Positions 14,496 through 24,251 of a stretch of DNA of 64,000 nucleotides are shown here, piece by piece. How positions within the stretch are numbered: the stretch's first letter is position 1; each line of letters begins with the position of its first letter. Origin of the DNA: JADZAI01 sp047602465 (GTDB lineage: Bacteria > Pseudomonadota > Alphaproteobacteria > Micropepsales > Micropepsaceae); contig JASGHF010000001.1 of the NCBI GenBank assembly GCA_047602465.1, forward strand, positions 744,001 to 808,000, given 5' to 3'. The position numbers and the translations under genes were made by a program. The notes beneath the pieces are model-generated. The model saw only the letters and a program-made list of their open reading frames with translations. It had not been told where the DNA came from and searched no databases.

Positions 14496-17405
14496 ATGAG
14501 AGAAGTGCATACGGCGCGCAAGCGCCGTCGGGGAGCCGTATTCGGCGTATTGCTGGCATCCTCTGTACTAACGCCGCTGGCCTTCGGCCAGGACCCCGCA
14601 CCGGCCGAGCCGGCGCCCACACCGGAAGCGTCGACCGCAGGCAGCGAAGAAGTCGTCGTCACCGCGCAACGCAAATCCGAGCGTCTCCAGAAAGTGCCGA
14701 TCGCGGTTTCGGCCTTCACCCAGGACCAGCTTGCCAAGCAGAAAATCGACGGCGGCCCGAACCTGGTTCTCGCCATTCCCAACGTGAACTTCTCGAAGGG
14801 CAATTTCACCGGATCGAACTTCTCGATCCGCGGTATCGGCTCGAAGCTGGTCGCCGCGTCCGGCGACAGCGCGACCGGCATCCACATCAACGGTTCGCCG
14901 CTGACGGCGAACAATCTGTTCGAGGCCGACTTCTTCGACATGGAGCGCGTCGAGGTGCTGCGCGGCCCGCAAGGCACGCTGTACGGACGCAACGCGACGG
15001 GCGGCGTCGTCAACCTGATCACCGCCAAGCCGGTGTTCGGCGAGACGATGGGTAACTTCCGCGCCGAGTACGGCAACTACAACTCCACCAAGCTGCGCGG
15101 CATGGCGAATATTCCGCTCGGCGACATGTTCGCCGTCCGCGTGGCCGGCACATATCTGAAGCGCGACGGCTTCGGTACGAACCTGACCACCGGCAACGAT
15201 GCCGACGATCGCGACCTGTGGGGCAGCCGCATCACGCTGGGTTTCCAGCCTGACGACACGTTCACCGCCTATCTGGTGTGGGACCATTTCGACGAGGACG
15301 ACAGCCGTTCCCGCATCGGCAAACAGCTCTGCTCGAAAGACTCCGGCCCGGCCAATATCGGCGGCGTAGCGTTCTCCGCCGTAGCGCCGATCGCGAACAT
15401 CCAGCAGGGCCTGTTCAGCCAGGGCTGCCGGGCGACGCCGACGAATGCGCCCGACATCTTCGGGACCGTCGACAGCCGCGCGACGCTTGGCGGCCTGTTC
15501 GGCGCGCTTGGCGGCTTCCAGACCGGCGATGCCTATGTCGGGAAGATGCAGACGAGCAACGTTCGCGACATCGAGTTGGCGTTCGACCCCATCTACAGGT
15601 CGAAGACCGATATCTATCAGCTCGTCATGGACTGGGACATCACGCCCCATGTGCGGTTGTCGTCGCTGACATCGTACACCGAGTTCAATCTGTTCACGCG
15701 GCAGGACTATAACCGCTACTCGCCGAGCACGCTGTTCAACACCTCGCCGAATCCGGTCAACGCGTTCGCCGCCGTTCCGGGATACGGTGCGGTGATCTAC
15801 CCGCTGCTGTTCCCCGGCGGCGTGGTGAACGATCCGCAGAACGGCCCGCAGAACCGCTTCACCACCAGCGACATCTCGTCTGCGTTCACCGAGCAGTTCA
15901 CGCAGGAATTCCGCGTTTCGACCAATTTCGACGGGCCGGTGAATTTCAGCCTTGGCGCGAACTACCTGAACCTCGACGCCATCGGCGATTACTACGTGAT
16001 GTTCAATACGGGCACCGCGTACTACATGGTGAACAACTACCTGAAGACCGGAAACGCCAATTGCGGTCCGACGACAGCGAACTGCGTCTATATCGACCCG
16101 AACGAGACGCCGGATCGCAGCGGGCGCAACTACTACGATGCGTTCTCGCCCTATAACCTGACCTCGACGGCGGTTTTCGGCGAGATCTACTGGAAGGCCA
16201 CGGACAACTTCAAACTGACCGCCGGCATCCGCTACACCGACGACGACAAGACGCTGGAAAATCACGCCGTCAATCTGGGGACTGTGGGTTCCGGCCCCTC
16301 GCCGGCTGTCTATCAGAATGTCAGGTTCAAGGAGCTGACGGGCCGCATAGGCTTCGACTGGCAGCCTGACCTGTCGTTCACCGACTCGTCGCTGATCTAT
16401 GGCTTCTACTCACGCGGCTACAAGGCGGGCGGTCTCAACTCGCCCTGTTCGGATGCCCCTGGCGTGGTCTGCGGCCCGGCGGCGTTCAATCCCGAGTTCA
16501 TCAACGCCTACGAACTGGGCTTCAAGAACACGCTGAACGGCGGCACGGCGCAGCTGAACCTGTCGCTGTTCCACTATGACTATAACGGCTACCAGGTCTC
16601 CAAGATCGTCAACCGCGCCTCGACCAACGAGAACATCGACGCCTCGATTTCGGGCGCGGAGTTCGAGTCGGTGTGGAATCCGGTTCCCGGTCTGAGGCTG
16701 AACGCCAATATCGGCTATCTCGCGACCGAGATCGATTCCGGCTCCTCGATCGACACCTTCAACCGGACGCAGAACGATCCCAATCTCGTTCTGGTCAAGT
16801 CGAGCTCGGCGTCGAACTGCGTCGTGACGCTGGCTTCGGCGCAGGCCGCGCTGGCGTTCTCGAACGGGACCAACAACCCGTTCGCGCTGCTGGGTGTCTG
16901 CAGTTCGGCGACGGAAGCAGACGGCGTCACGCCGACGGCGGCGAGCATCGCCGCGCGCGGCACGCCGCTATATGCCGGCGGACCGCCGGCCGCAGGCATG
17001 AACGCCTTCGGTCAGCTCTACAGCGACGGCGTTGCGGTCGACATCTCGGGCAACGAGCTGCCGAATGCGCCGAAATGGACGGTCTCGCTGGGCGCCCAGT
17101 ACTCGTTCGCGATTGCGGACGGCTGGGATTTCACGGCGCGGCTCGACTACTACAGGCAGACATCGACCTTCTCGCGCATCTACAACGCGCCTTCCGATGC
17201 GATCGATGGCTGGCAGAACCTGAACATCACGCTGACGCTGGCCAACCCCGACAACGGGCTGACCATCGACGCCTATGTGAAGAACGCGACGGATGAAACC
17301 GCGCTGACCGACGCCTATCTGACGGACGACTCGTCGGGCCTGTTCCGCAACGGCTTCTATACCGATCCGCGGACCTACGGCATCGCGATCTCGTACCAGT
17401 TCTGA
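14496..17405 (+). CDS. TonB-dependent outer membrane receptor
   Basis: A 969-residue outer membrane transporter. After a signal peptide (about 1-31, ending LAFG-QD) and a Pro/Glu spacer comes a TonB-box-like EEVVVTAQRKSE, then the plug domain with FSIRGIG and ERVEVLRGPQGTLYGRNATGGVVNLIT (about 155-180), and a long 22-strand barrel. The segment LIYGFYSRGYKAGGLN is typical of the barrel's later strands, and the protein ends in Phe (GIAISYQF). The substrate cannot be told from sequence; receptors of this type take up siderophores, vitamins or glycans. A GGGGAG ribosome site precedes the ATG and an intrinsic terminator follows. Confidence 0.94.
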   Translation: MREVHTARKRRRGAVFGVLLASSVLTPLAFGQDPAPAEPAPTPEASTAGSEEVVVTAQRKSERLQKVPIAVSAFTQDQLAKQKIDGGPNLVLAIPNVNFSKGNFTGSNFSIRGIGSKLVAASGDSATGIHINGSPLTANNLFEADFFDMERVEVLRGPQGTLYGRNATGGVVNLITAKPVFGETMGNFRAEYGNYNSTKLRGMANIPLGDMFAVRVAGTYLKRDGFGTNLTTGNDADDRDLWGSRITLGFQPDDTFTAYLVWDHFDEDDSRSRIGKQLCSKDSGPANIGGVAFSAVAPIANIQQGLFSQGCRATPTNAPDIFGTVDSRATLGGLFGALGGFQTGDAYVGKMQTSNVRDIELAFDPIYRSKTDIYQLVMDWDITPHVRLSSLTSYTEFNLFTRQDYNRYSPSTLFNTSPNPVNAFAAVPGYGAVIYPLLFPGGVVNDPQNGPQNRFTTSDISSAFTEQFTQEFRVSTNFDGPVNFSLGANYLNLDAIGDYYVMFNTGTAYYMVNNYLKTGNANCGPTTANCVYIDPNETPDRSGRNYYDAFSPYNLTSTAVFGEIYWKATDNFKLTAGIRYTDDDKTLENHAVNLGTVGSGPSPAVYQNVRFKELTGRIGFDWQPDLSFTDSSLIYGFYSRGYKAGGLNSPCSDAPGVVCGPAAFNPEFINAYELGFKNTLNGGTAQLNLSLFHYDYNGYQVSKIVNRASTNENIDASISGAEFESVWNPVPGLRLNANIGYLATEIDSGSSIDTFNRTQNDPNLVLVKSSSASNCVVTLASAQAALAFSNGTNNPFALLGVCSSATEADGVTPTAASIAARGTPLYAGGPPAAGMNAFGQLYSDGVAVDISGNELPNAPKWTVSLGAQYSFAIADGWDFTARLDYYRQTSTFSRIYNAPSDAIDGWQNLNITLTLANPDNGLTIDAYVKNATDETALTDAYLTDDSSGLFRNGFYTDPRTYGIAISYQF

Positions 17406-17501
17406 GTCCTTGCAGCCGGGCGCGTCAGCACGCGCCCGGCCGCTCACCGCCTAACATATCGAGACCGGTGGCGAACGCCGGCATAAAGAAGAAGCCTGAA
17501 G

Positions 17502-17526
17502 CCGGGGCGGCGACGCCCCGGTTTTC
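17502..17526 (+). terminator. Intrinsic terminator of the TonB receptor gene
   Basis: A 7-bp stem ccggggc (17502-17508) / gccccgg (17515-17521) with a 6-nt loop is followed by ttttc. It sits between the receptor gene and the convergent guaB. Confidence 0.75.
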
Positions 17527-17535
17527 TATTTCGCC

Positions 17536-19017
17536 TCAGCCGTTGCCGGCCGCGTTGTAGTTGGGCGCCTCGCGCGTGATCATCACGCCGTGCGGATGGC
17601 TCTCGCGCATGCCGGCATTGGTGATGCGGACGAACTCGGCGCGCTCGTGCAGATCGGCGATGGTGGCGCAGCCGGTGTAGCCCATGGCGGCGCGAAGGCC
17701 GCCGACGAGCTGATGCACCACCGCATCGACCGGGCCTTTGTAAGGCACCTGGCCTTCGATGCCTTCCGGCACCAGCTTCAGCGTGTCGCGCACTTCGGCC
17801 TGGAAGTAGCGGTCGGCGCTGCCGCGCGCCATGGCGCCGAGCGAGCCCATGCCGCGATACGATTTATACGAGCGGCCCTGATAGAGGATGACCTCGCCGG
17901 GGCTTTCATCGGTGCCGGCGAGCAGCGAGCCGATCATCGCGACGTCGGCGCCGGCGGCGATGGCCTTGGCGAGATCGCCGGAATAGCGGATGCCGCCATC
18001 GGCGATGACGGGGACGCCCGCCTTCTTGGCCGCCTCGACGCAGTCCATGACGGCGGTCAGCTGCGGCACGCCGACGCCCGCGACGACGCGGGTGGTGCAG
18101 ATGGAGCCGGGGCCGATGCCAACCTTGACCGCGTCGGCGCCGGCGTCGATGAGCGCCCTGGCGGCGGAAGCGGTCGCGACATTGCCGGCGATGATCTGCG
18201 TGCCGTTGGAGGCGCGCTTGATGCGGCTGACGGCCTCAAGCACGCGGGCGGAGTGGCCATGCGCGGTATCGACCACCACCACGTCGACGCCGGCATCGAT
18301 AAGCATTTCGGAGCGGGCATAGCCATCATCGCCGACGCTGGAGGCGGCGGCGACGAGGAGACGGCCATGCGTATCCTTGGCGGCCTTGGGATGGGTCTGC
18401 GCGCCTTCGATATCCTTCACGGTGATGAGGCCGATGAGGCGATCGGCGTCATCCACGACCAGCAGCTTCTCGATACGGCGGGAGTGGAGGAGCTTCTTGG
18501 CGTCGTCGCGCGAGATGGTCTCGCGGGCGGTGACGAGGTTTTCCCTGGTCATCAGCGCGCCGACGAGCTGGTTCGGATCGCTCGCGAAGCGCATGTCGCG
18601 GTTGGTGAGGATGCCGACCAGCTTGCCCGGAGCGCCGTTGCCGCCGCCGGTGACGACGGGGAAGCCGGTGACGCGGTGGCGCTCGCGCATCTCCATCGCC
18701 TCGCCGAGCGTCGCGTCGGGCGAGATGGTGACGGGGTTCACGACGAGCCAGCTCTCATACCGCTTCACGTTGCGGACCTGGCGGGCCTGCTCTTCAGGGC
18801 TGAGGTTGCGGTGGAGGACGCCGATGCCGCCGGCCTGGGCCATCGCGATGGCGAGACGGCTCTCCGTCACCGTGTCCATGGCGGACGAGGCGAGCGGGAT
18901 GTTGAGGCGAATCGTTTTCGTCAGCTTCGTGCGCGTATCCGCCTCACCCGGCAGGACATCGGACGCCCCCGGAACCAGAAGGACGTCGTCAAAGGTGAGA
19001 GCTTCGCGGATCGGCAA
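17536..19017 (-). CDS. guaB: Inosine-5'-monophosphate dehydrogenase
   Basis: GuaB oxidises IMP to XMP, the rate-limiting step of guanine nucleotide synthesis and the step before GuaA, whose gene lies 4.5 kb away. The 493-residue protein starts REALTFDDVLLVP, carries two CBS domains (about 95-215), the loop GIGPGSICTTR with the catalytic Cys, and the flap MGSLGAM. The start codon is TTG at 19017 (sequence reads as Leu-Pro-Ile-Arg-Glu), supported by a GGAG element 7 bases upstream and by the family's N-terminus. Length is standard (about 490). Confidence 0.96.
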   Translation of the reverse strand: MPIREALTFDDVLLVPGASDVLPGEADTRTKLTKTIRLNIPLASSAMDTVTESRLAIAMAQAGGIGVLHRNLSPEEQARQVRNVKRYESWLVVNPVTISPDATLGEAMEMRERHRVTGFPVVTGGGNGAPGKLVGILTNRDMRFASDPNQLVGALMTRENLVTARETISRDDAKKLLHSRRIEKLLVVDDADRLIGLITVKDIEGAQTHPKAAKDTHGRLLVAAASSVGDDGYARSEMLIDAGVDVVVVDTAHGHSARVLEAVSRIKRASNGTQIIAGNVATASAARALIDAGADAVKVGIGPGSICTTRVVAGVGVPQLTAVMDCVEAAKKAGVPVIADGGIRYSGDLAKAIAAGADVAMIGSLLAGTDESPGEVILYQGRSYKSYRGMGSLGAMARGSADRYFQAEVRDTLKLVPEGIEGQVPYKGPVDAVVHQLVGGLRAAMGYTGCATIADLHERAEFVRITNAGMRESHPHGVMITREAPNYNAAGNG

Positions 19018-19136
19018 GGGCGCACTCCGAATTTGGTTGAAAACGTCCCCGGCGCCGAAATCCCGCGCGAGTCGTCTTCAGGTGTCGAAAGTGCGCGCCC
19101 GTGTAACCGCACACGGGCGGAGAGTCAAAGGGGGCG

Positions 19137-19499
19137 CTATTCGTCCAGGAATGTCCACGTGTCGGCCCCGTCGAAATTGCGGACGCGGGCGGCGCGGACG
19201 ATCTCAGGCGGCATCAGGCGGGCGTTGACGGCCATGCGCTCATAGGCCGGGTCGACCGCCGTCCAGTGGGTGATGCAGCCGCAGGTCCGGCAGCGCCACG
19301 TGGTGAGGGAGCGGTCGCCCTGGATATAGCCGTCGAGGCCGTCATGGGGGTGCGCCACGCGGACGGCGGATGGCGGGTAGTAAGCCCAGAGCGCCCCGGT
19401 GCGGCGGCACAGAGAGCAATTGCAGTTCGTGAGGGTTTCGGGCGCCGACGCCGTTTCGATGCTGACGGCGCCGCAATGGCAGGTGGCGGTGACGGTCAT
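19137..19499 (-). CDS. GFA (glutathione-dependent formaldehyde-activating)/CENP-V-type zinc protein
   Basis: A 120-residue protein with the GFA/CENP-V fold. The zinc-binding cysteines are in place: CHCG near the N-terminus, CNCSLCRR and CRTCGC. Named members include glutathione-dependent formaldehyde-activating enzyme, but most small paralogues have no proven reaction. It stands alone between guaB and a divergent small reading frame. Confidence 0.87.
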   Translation of the reverse strand: MTVTATCHCGAVSIETASAPETLTNCNCSLCRRTGALWAYYPPSAVRVAHPHDGLDGYIQGDRSLTTWRCRTCGCITHWTAVDPAYERMAVNARLMPPEIVRAARVRNFDGADTWTFLDE

Positions 19500-19609
19500 G
19501 GAAGGTCCGGCGTGAGAGACGACGTTAGCCGATCTTAACGCTCCGATCAGTCAATGCGCCATTGTTCCGACGCAATAGGGTGCGCATCTCAGGCATCGGA
19601 GCCGCCACC

Positions 19610-19693
19610 ATGAAGTATCTCAAACTCGTTCTGCCCCTTGGTTCGCTCGCCGGCACGCTGGCGATGGCGGGGCACATTATCGGCCTCAGCTAA
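19610..19693 (+). CDS. Possible 27-residue hydrophobic peptide
   Basis: A short frame encoding MKYLKLVLPLGSLAGTLAMA followed by GHIIGLS. It has a basic start, a single hydrophobic stretch and a GGAG element about 9 bases upstream. Its stop codon overlaps that of rlmE on the other strand. The sequence could be a small inner-membrane peptide or the leader of something lost. No family is recognised and chance cannot be excluded. Confidence 0.4.
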   Translation: MKYLKLVLPLGSLAGTLAMAGHIIGLS

Positions 19694-20406
19694 CGCTTGC
19701 CGTCGCGGCCGCGGAAGCCGGTCGCCACCACGTACATTTCAGCGCTGTCGGCCCGGCTGGCGGGTGGCTTGACGTGTTTCACGTCGCGGAAGCTGGTCTT
19801 CATCATCTTCAGAAGCTCGCCTTCCGTGCCGCCGCGCTGAACCTTGCAGACGAAGGCGCCGCCGGGCCGCAGCACGTCCTGCGCGAAGTCGAGCGCGAGT
19901 TCGCACAAGGCCATGATCTTCATGTGATCGGTGTCGCGGTGGCCGGTGGCCGGCGCGGCCATGTCGGAGATCACCGCGTCGGCCTCGCCGCCCAGCACGG
20001 CTTTCAGACGGTCGGGCGCGTCTTCGCTGAGGAAGTCCAGCTCCATGGTGACGGCGCCGGGGATCGGCTCCATCGGGGTGATGTCGATGCCGACGACCTG
20101 CGCCCCTGCCCCGGCGCGTTCGACGGCGACCTGCGTCCAGCCGCCGGGCGCGGCGCCGAGATCGACGATGCGGCCGCCGCGGCGGATGAGGCGGTGCTTG
20201 TCGTCGAGTTCGATGAGCTTGAAGGCGGCGCGGCTGCGGTAGCCGCGGGCCTTCGCCCCTTTCACATACGGGTCGTTGAGCTGGCGTTCGAGCCAGGCGA
20301 CCTGGCCCGTGGTGCGGCCGCGCGCCGTCTTCACGCGGACGTGCAGCTTGCGGCCCGAGGTCTTTGGGAGGCCGGGCGTGCCCGGGCCTTTTTTCCTGCC
20401 CGTCAT
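19690..20406 (-). CDS. rlmE: 23S rRNA (uridine-2552-2'-O)-methyltransferase
   Basis: RlmE (FtsJ/RrmJ) 2'-O-methylates U2552 in the A-loop of 23S rRNA late in 50S assembly. The 238-residue product has the RrmJ core: KARGYRSRAAFKLIELD (catalytic Lys), VDLGAAPGGWTQV (SAM motif I), DFLSED, ISDMAAPATGHRDTDH (catalytic Asp), and VCKVQRGG (catalytic Lys). A basic tail of about 25 residues precedes the domain. The ATG at 20406 overlaps the ppx/gppA stop by 4 bp, so the two are coupled. Confidence 0.94.
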   Translation of the reverse strand: MTGRKKGPGTPGLPKTSGRKLHVRVKTARGRTTGQVAWLERQLNDPYVKGAKARGYRSRAAFKLIELDDKHRLIRRGGRIVDLGAAPGGWTQVAVERAGAGAQVVGIDITPMEPIPGAVTMELDFLSEDAPDRLKAVLGGEADAVISDMAAPATGHRDTDHMKIMALCELALDFAQDVLRPGGAFVCKVQRGGTEGELLKMMKTSFRDVKHVKPPASRADSAEMYVVATGFRGRDGKR

Positions 20407-21497
20407 GGCGAGGCTCCGTTGCGGCGGTTGCGGCGATTGCGGCGGTGACGTTCCTTCTCGGCCCGCGCCATCAGCGTGAGGAGGATGCCCTCGCGCAGGC
20501 CCCGGTCGGCGATGCGGATGCGTTCCGACGGGAAACGATCGACGATGGCGTCGAGAATGGCGCAGCCCGGGAGGACGAGATCCGCCCGGTCGGCGCCGAC
20601 GCAGCCATGGGCGGCGCGCGCCTTGAAGTCCAGCGCGACGAGGCCGTCCGCCACGGCGGCGATGTCGGCGGTCTGCATCCAGAGGCCATCGACGCGGTTG
20701 CGGTCGTAGCGCGGCAGCCCGAGATGGATGCCGGCGAGCGTGGTGACGGTGCCCGACGTGCCGAGGAGATGCCGCGCGGCATAATCCGGCGGGCCGGCGA
20801 AGTTCGCGGCGGCGAAGGCGGCGTCGAAGGCGCTGGAGGCGGCCGCGCGCATGGGGGGGTAGTCTTCCGCCTTCAGCGGCGCGCCGCCGAAGCGTTCCGC
20901 GAGGCTGACGACGCCGAGCGGCACCGAGATCCATGCCGCCATGCGCGGGCGCGTTTCGGCGCGCGGCGGGGTGCGGCGGAGCCAGATGAGTTCGGTGGAG
21001 CCGCCGCCGATATCGAAGACGAGCGCATCTTCCAGATGCGGATCGGTGAGCGGGGCGCAGCCCTGGGCGCAAAGGCGGGCTTCCTCGCCGGGCGCGATGA
21101 TTTCCAGCCTTATGCCGGTCTCCATCTCGATGCGGCGGACGAAGGCGGCGCTGTTTCCGGCGCTGCGGCAGGCCTCGGTCGCGATGGCGCGGGCGTGGGT
21201 GACGCCGGCGCGGCGCATCTTGGCGGCGCAGACCTTCAGCGCCTGGACGGTGCGCTCGATCGCGGGTTCGGAGAGACGGCCAGAGGCGCTGAGGCCCTCG
21301 CCCAGCCGGACCGAGCGCGAGAAAGCGTCGATGACGCGGAAGGCCCCACCCCGCCCTTCGGCGCGGGCGATGAGGAGACGGCAGTTATTGGTGCCGAGAT
21401 CGACCGCCGCGTAGATGTCACGCGGCGGGCGGGCCTGTAGCGGCCCCCTGTTTTCAGCCGGATTCCCGGCGATATGCGACGCGAAGCGGTCCGACAC
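20403..21497 (-). CDS. Ppx/GppA family exopolyphosphatase/guanosine-pentaphosphatase
   Basis: A 364-residue phosphatase of the ASKHA-fold Ppx/GppA family, acting on polyphosphate or pppGpp. The first phosphate loop YAAVDLGTNNCRLL and the second DIGGGSTEL are clear; EACRSAGNS and LGTSGTVTTLAGIH also fit. I choose a GTG start at 21497 because it is preceded by a GAGGAAG ribosome site; a TTG at 21587 would add 30 unconserved residues. Its single-domain length is shorter than E. coli Ppx (513), as usual in alphaproteobacteria paired with rlmE. The choice between polyphosphate and pppGpp cannot be made here. Confidence 0.9.
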   Translation of the reverse strand: MSDRFASHIAGNPAENRGPLQARPPRDIYAAVDLGTNNCRLLIARAEGRGGAFRVIDAFSRSVRLGEGLSASGRLSEPAIERTVQALKVCAAKMRRAGVTHARAIATEACRSAGNSAAFVRRIEMETGIRLEIIAPGEEARLCAQGCAPLTDPHLEDALVFDIGGGSTELIWLRRTPPRAETRPRMAAWISVPLGVVSLAERFGGAPLKAEDYPPMRAAASSAFDAAFAAANFAGPPDYAARHLLGTSGTVTTLAGIHLGLPRYDRNRVDGLWMQTADIAAVADGLVALDFKARAAHGCVGADRADLVLPGCAILDAIVDRFPSERIRIADRGLREGILLTLMARAEKERHRRNRRNRRNGASP

Positions 21498-21658
21498 GAC
21501 GGCTTCCTCAGCTCCTTCCGCGCCGGTCCCGATGAGCGGGCCGGTCACGCTTGGGGCCAAGCTAGTCACCTCGCGGGAACTCGGCAAGGCGGGGTTGCGC
21601 GCGGCGCGCGGTTTCTGTAGGTAGCGCGTCCGTTCGCAGCGCCCCGCGCGCCGCCGGA

Positions 21659-21732
21659 TGGGGAATCGTCTAACGGTAGGACCCAGGATTCTGATTCCTG
21701 TTGTCTAGGTTCGAATCCTAGTTCCCCAACCA
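21659..21732 (+). tRNA. tRNA-Gln (anticodon CUG)
   Basis: The acceptor stem tggggaa (21659-21665) pairs with ttcccca (21722-21728), followed by discriminator A and an encoded CCA. The anticodon stem cagga/tcctg encloses loop ttctgat, giving CUG. The T-arm reads ctagg ttcgaat cctag. All arms fold as expected and a weak U1-A72 pair is characteristic of tRNA-Gln. Confidence 0.95.
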
Positions 21733-21845
21733 CTCCCTCAGATTTTTGCCGTGATCTGCAGACTTTCGCGCCCGCCGTCAGCCGGCGTTGGCGGGTTCGT
21801 GCGCCGCGATTATGGTCCGCGCCCCGATTCCTTGCCGGATGAGTC

Positions 21846-24167
21846 ATGAGCGCCGAAATTCGACGTATCGCTGCCGTTATCGCCGCCGAGATCAACGCGC
21901 GGCCCGAACAGGTTCTGGCGGCTGTGGAGCTTCTGGATGGCGGCGCGACGGTGCCGTTCGTGGCGCGCTATCGCAAGGAAGCGACCGGGGGCCTCGATGA
22001 CGTGCAGCTGCGCGATCTCGCCGAGCGGCTGGTCTATCTGCGCGAGATGGAGGCGCGGCGGAAGGCGATCGTCGAGTCGATCACCGCGCAGGGCAAGCTG
22101 ACGGACGAGCTGACGGCCAAGCTGGCTGCCGCCGCGACGAAGGCGGAGCTTGAAGACATCTACCTGCCCTTCAAGCCCAAGCGCCGCACCCGCGCGGAGA
22201 TCGCCCGCGAGAAGGGCCTGGGGCCGCTGGCGGACGCCATTCTGGCCGACCGCAGTCTGAAACCTGCGGAGATCGCCGCCGGTTTCATCACCGAGGAGGT
22301 GGCTGACGCGAAGGCGGCGCTGGACGGGGCGCGGGACATTCTGGCGGAGGCGTTTTCGGAGAATGCCGAGCTGGTGGGGCGTCTGCGGTCCTACATGCAC
22401 GCCAAGGCGACGCTGCGCGTGCGGGTGGTCGAGGGGAAGGAAGAGGAAGGCGCGAAGTTCTCCGACTATTTCGACCATACCGAGACATGGGCGAATGCGC
22501 CGAGCCATCGCGCGCTCGCCATGATGCGCGGGCGGGACGCGGAGATCCTGTCGCTCGCCGTCGAGATCGACGCCGACGACGCCGCGCCGGTGAAGCCGGT
22601 GGAACGCACGATCGCGGCGGCCTATCAGATCGATCCCGCGACGCCGGCGGGGCCGTGGCTGATGGATGTGGTCAAATGGTCGTGGCGGGTGAAGTTCTCG
22701 CTGTCGCTTTCGGTCGACCTGATGCGGGACTTGCGCGAGCGCGCGCAGGAAGAGGCGATCCGCGTGTTCGCGCGCAATCTGAAAGACCTTCTGCTGGCGG
22801 CGCCTGCCGGCGCGAAAACGACGCTGGGACTCGATCCCGGTATCCGCACCGGGGTGAAGGTCGCGGTCATCGACCGGACGGGGAAACTGGTCGATACGGC
22901 GACGGTCTATCCCTTCCAGCCCCGCAACGACGTGCGCGGCGCGAAGCTGGAGCTGGCGCGGCTGTGCGCGAAGCATGGCGTCGAACTGATCGCCATCGGC
23001 AATGGCACGGGCAGCCGCGAAACCGAGCGCCTGACCGCCGAGCTGATCGCCGATCTGCCGGGGCAGAAGCCGGTGAAGGTGGTGGTCAGCGAGGCCGGCG
23101 CGTCCGTCTATTCCGCCTCGCCGCTCGCCTCGGCCGAATTCCCCGATCTCGACGTGTCGCTGCGCGGCGCGGTTTCCATCGCGCGGCGTCTGCAAGACCC
23201 GCTGGCCGAGCTGGTGAAGATCGAGCCGAAATCGATCGGCGTCGGCCAGTACCAGCACGATGTCGATCAGTACCGCCTGGGACGCGCGCTGGAAGCCGTG
23301 GTGGAAGACGCGGTGAACGCGGTGGGCGTCGATCTGAACACGGCGTCGGCGCCGCTGCTGGCGCGCGTGTCGGGCCTCAGCGCCTCGCTGGCGGAGACCG
23401 TTGTGGCGCACCGTGACGCCCATGGCGCCTTCACCAGCCGGAAAGAGCTGATGAAGGTCTCGCGCCTGGGGCCGCGCGCCTATGAGCAATGCGCCGGGTT
23501 CCTGCGCATCACGGGCGGCGAGGAGCCGCTCGACGCCTCGTCCGTGCATCCGGAAGCCTATGGCCTGGCGCGGCGGATCGTCGCCGCCTGCGGACGCGAC
23601 GTGCGCACGCTGATGGGCGATGGCGCGACGCTGAAGAAGCTGCAGCCGGAAGATTTCGTCGATGACCGCTTCGGTCTGCCCACGGTGAAGGACATTCTGG
23701 CCGAGCTGGAAAAGCCCGGCCGCGATCCGCGCCCGGAATTCAGGACCGCGACTTTCGCCGACGGCGTGGAAGAAATCGGCGATCTGAAACCGGGGATGAT
23801 GCTGGAAGGGACGGTGACGAATGTCGCCGCCTTCGGCGCGTTCGTGGATATCGGCGTTCATCAGGATGGGCTGGTCCACGTCTCCCAGCTGGCCGACCGC
23901 TTCGTGAAGGATGCGCATGAGGTGGTGAAGGCCGGCGACGTGGTGCGCGTGCGCGTCGTCGAGGTGGATGTGAAGCGCAAGCGCATCTCCCTCACCATGC
24001 GCAAGGACGGCGGGGAGGCCGCATCGCGCGGCGCGCCGCCGCCGAAAGATGCGCCCCTGACCCGTCACCAGAAGCCCTTCCTGGCGGGCGGGCGCAAGGC
24101 GGATCAGCCGGCTGCGCAGAGCGCGCTGGGCGCGGCGCTGGCCGAGGCGCTGAAACGCGGGCGTTAA
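21846..24167 (+). CDS. tex: Tex family RNA-binding transcription accessory protein
   Basis: Tex is a bacterial Spt6-like factor that binds RNA and affects transcription; its precise role is not settled. The 773-residue protein has the full architecture: helical N-terminus starting IAAVIAAEINARPEQV, the YqgF-like domain (TLGLDPGIRTGVKVAV, about 325-470), tandem helix-hairpin-helix (LNTASAPLLARVSGLSASLA), and a C-terminal S1 domain (PGMMLEGTVTNVAAFGAFVDIG, about 650-722). A basic, Pro-rich tail follows. Length is standard (about 770). It starts 114 bp after tRNA-Gln and stands alone. Confidence 0.95.
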   Translation: MSAEIRRIAAVIAAEINARPEQVLAAVELLDGGATVPFVARYRKEATGGLDDVQLRDLAERLVYLREMEARRKAIVESITAQGKLTDELTAKLAAAATKAELEDIYLPFKPKRRTRAEIAREKGLGPLADAILADRSLKPAEIAAGFITEEVADAKAALDGARDILAEAFSENAELVGRLRSYMHAKATLRVRVVEGKEEEGAKFSDYFDHTETWANAPSHRALAMMRGRDAEILSLAVEIDADDAAPVKPVERTIAAAYQIDPATPAGPWLMDVVKWSWRVKFSLSLSVDLMRDLRERAQEEAIRVFARNLKDLLLAAPAGAKTTLGLDPGIRTGVKVAVIDRTGKLVDTATVYPFQPRNDVRGAKLELARLCAKHGVELIAIGNGTGSRETERLTAELIADLPGQKPVKVVVSEAGASVYSASPLASAEFPDLDVSLRGAVSIARRLQDPLAELVKIEPKSIGVGQYQHDVDQYRLGRALEAVVEDAVNAVGVDLNTASAPLLARVSGLSASLAETVVAHRDAHGAFTSRKELMKVSRLGPRAYEQCAGFLRITGGEEPLDASSVHPEAYGLARRIVAACGRDVRTLMGDGATLKKLQPEDFVDDRFGLPTVKDILAELEKPGRDPRPEFRTATFADGVEEIGDLKPGMMLEGTVTNVAAFGAFVDIGVHQDGLVHVSQLADRFVKDAHEVVKAGDVVRVRVVEVDVKRKRISLTMRKDGGEAASRGAPPPKDAPLTRHQKPFLAGGRKADQPAAQSALGAALAEALKRGR

Positions 24168-24251
24168 CGGCATTCGATCAAATACGAGGGAAATCAGAGC
24201 GGTTTCTCAACCGGCGGCACCCTAGTCTCGCCTTTCTGGGGGAGTGCGGGC

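Noticed and set aside
14568..16265. 565-codon frame antisense to the TonB receptor
   Set aside because: No motif, Arg/Val/Ala-rich, entirely opposite a well-supported gene.
17590..19245. 551-codon frame antisense to guaB
   Set aside because: His/Asp/Ala/Gly-rich shadow; guaB is certain.
21810..24173. 787-codon frame antisense to tex
   Set aside because: Arg/Gln/His-rich shadow of a gene with full domain support on the other strand.
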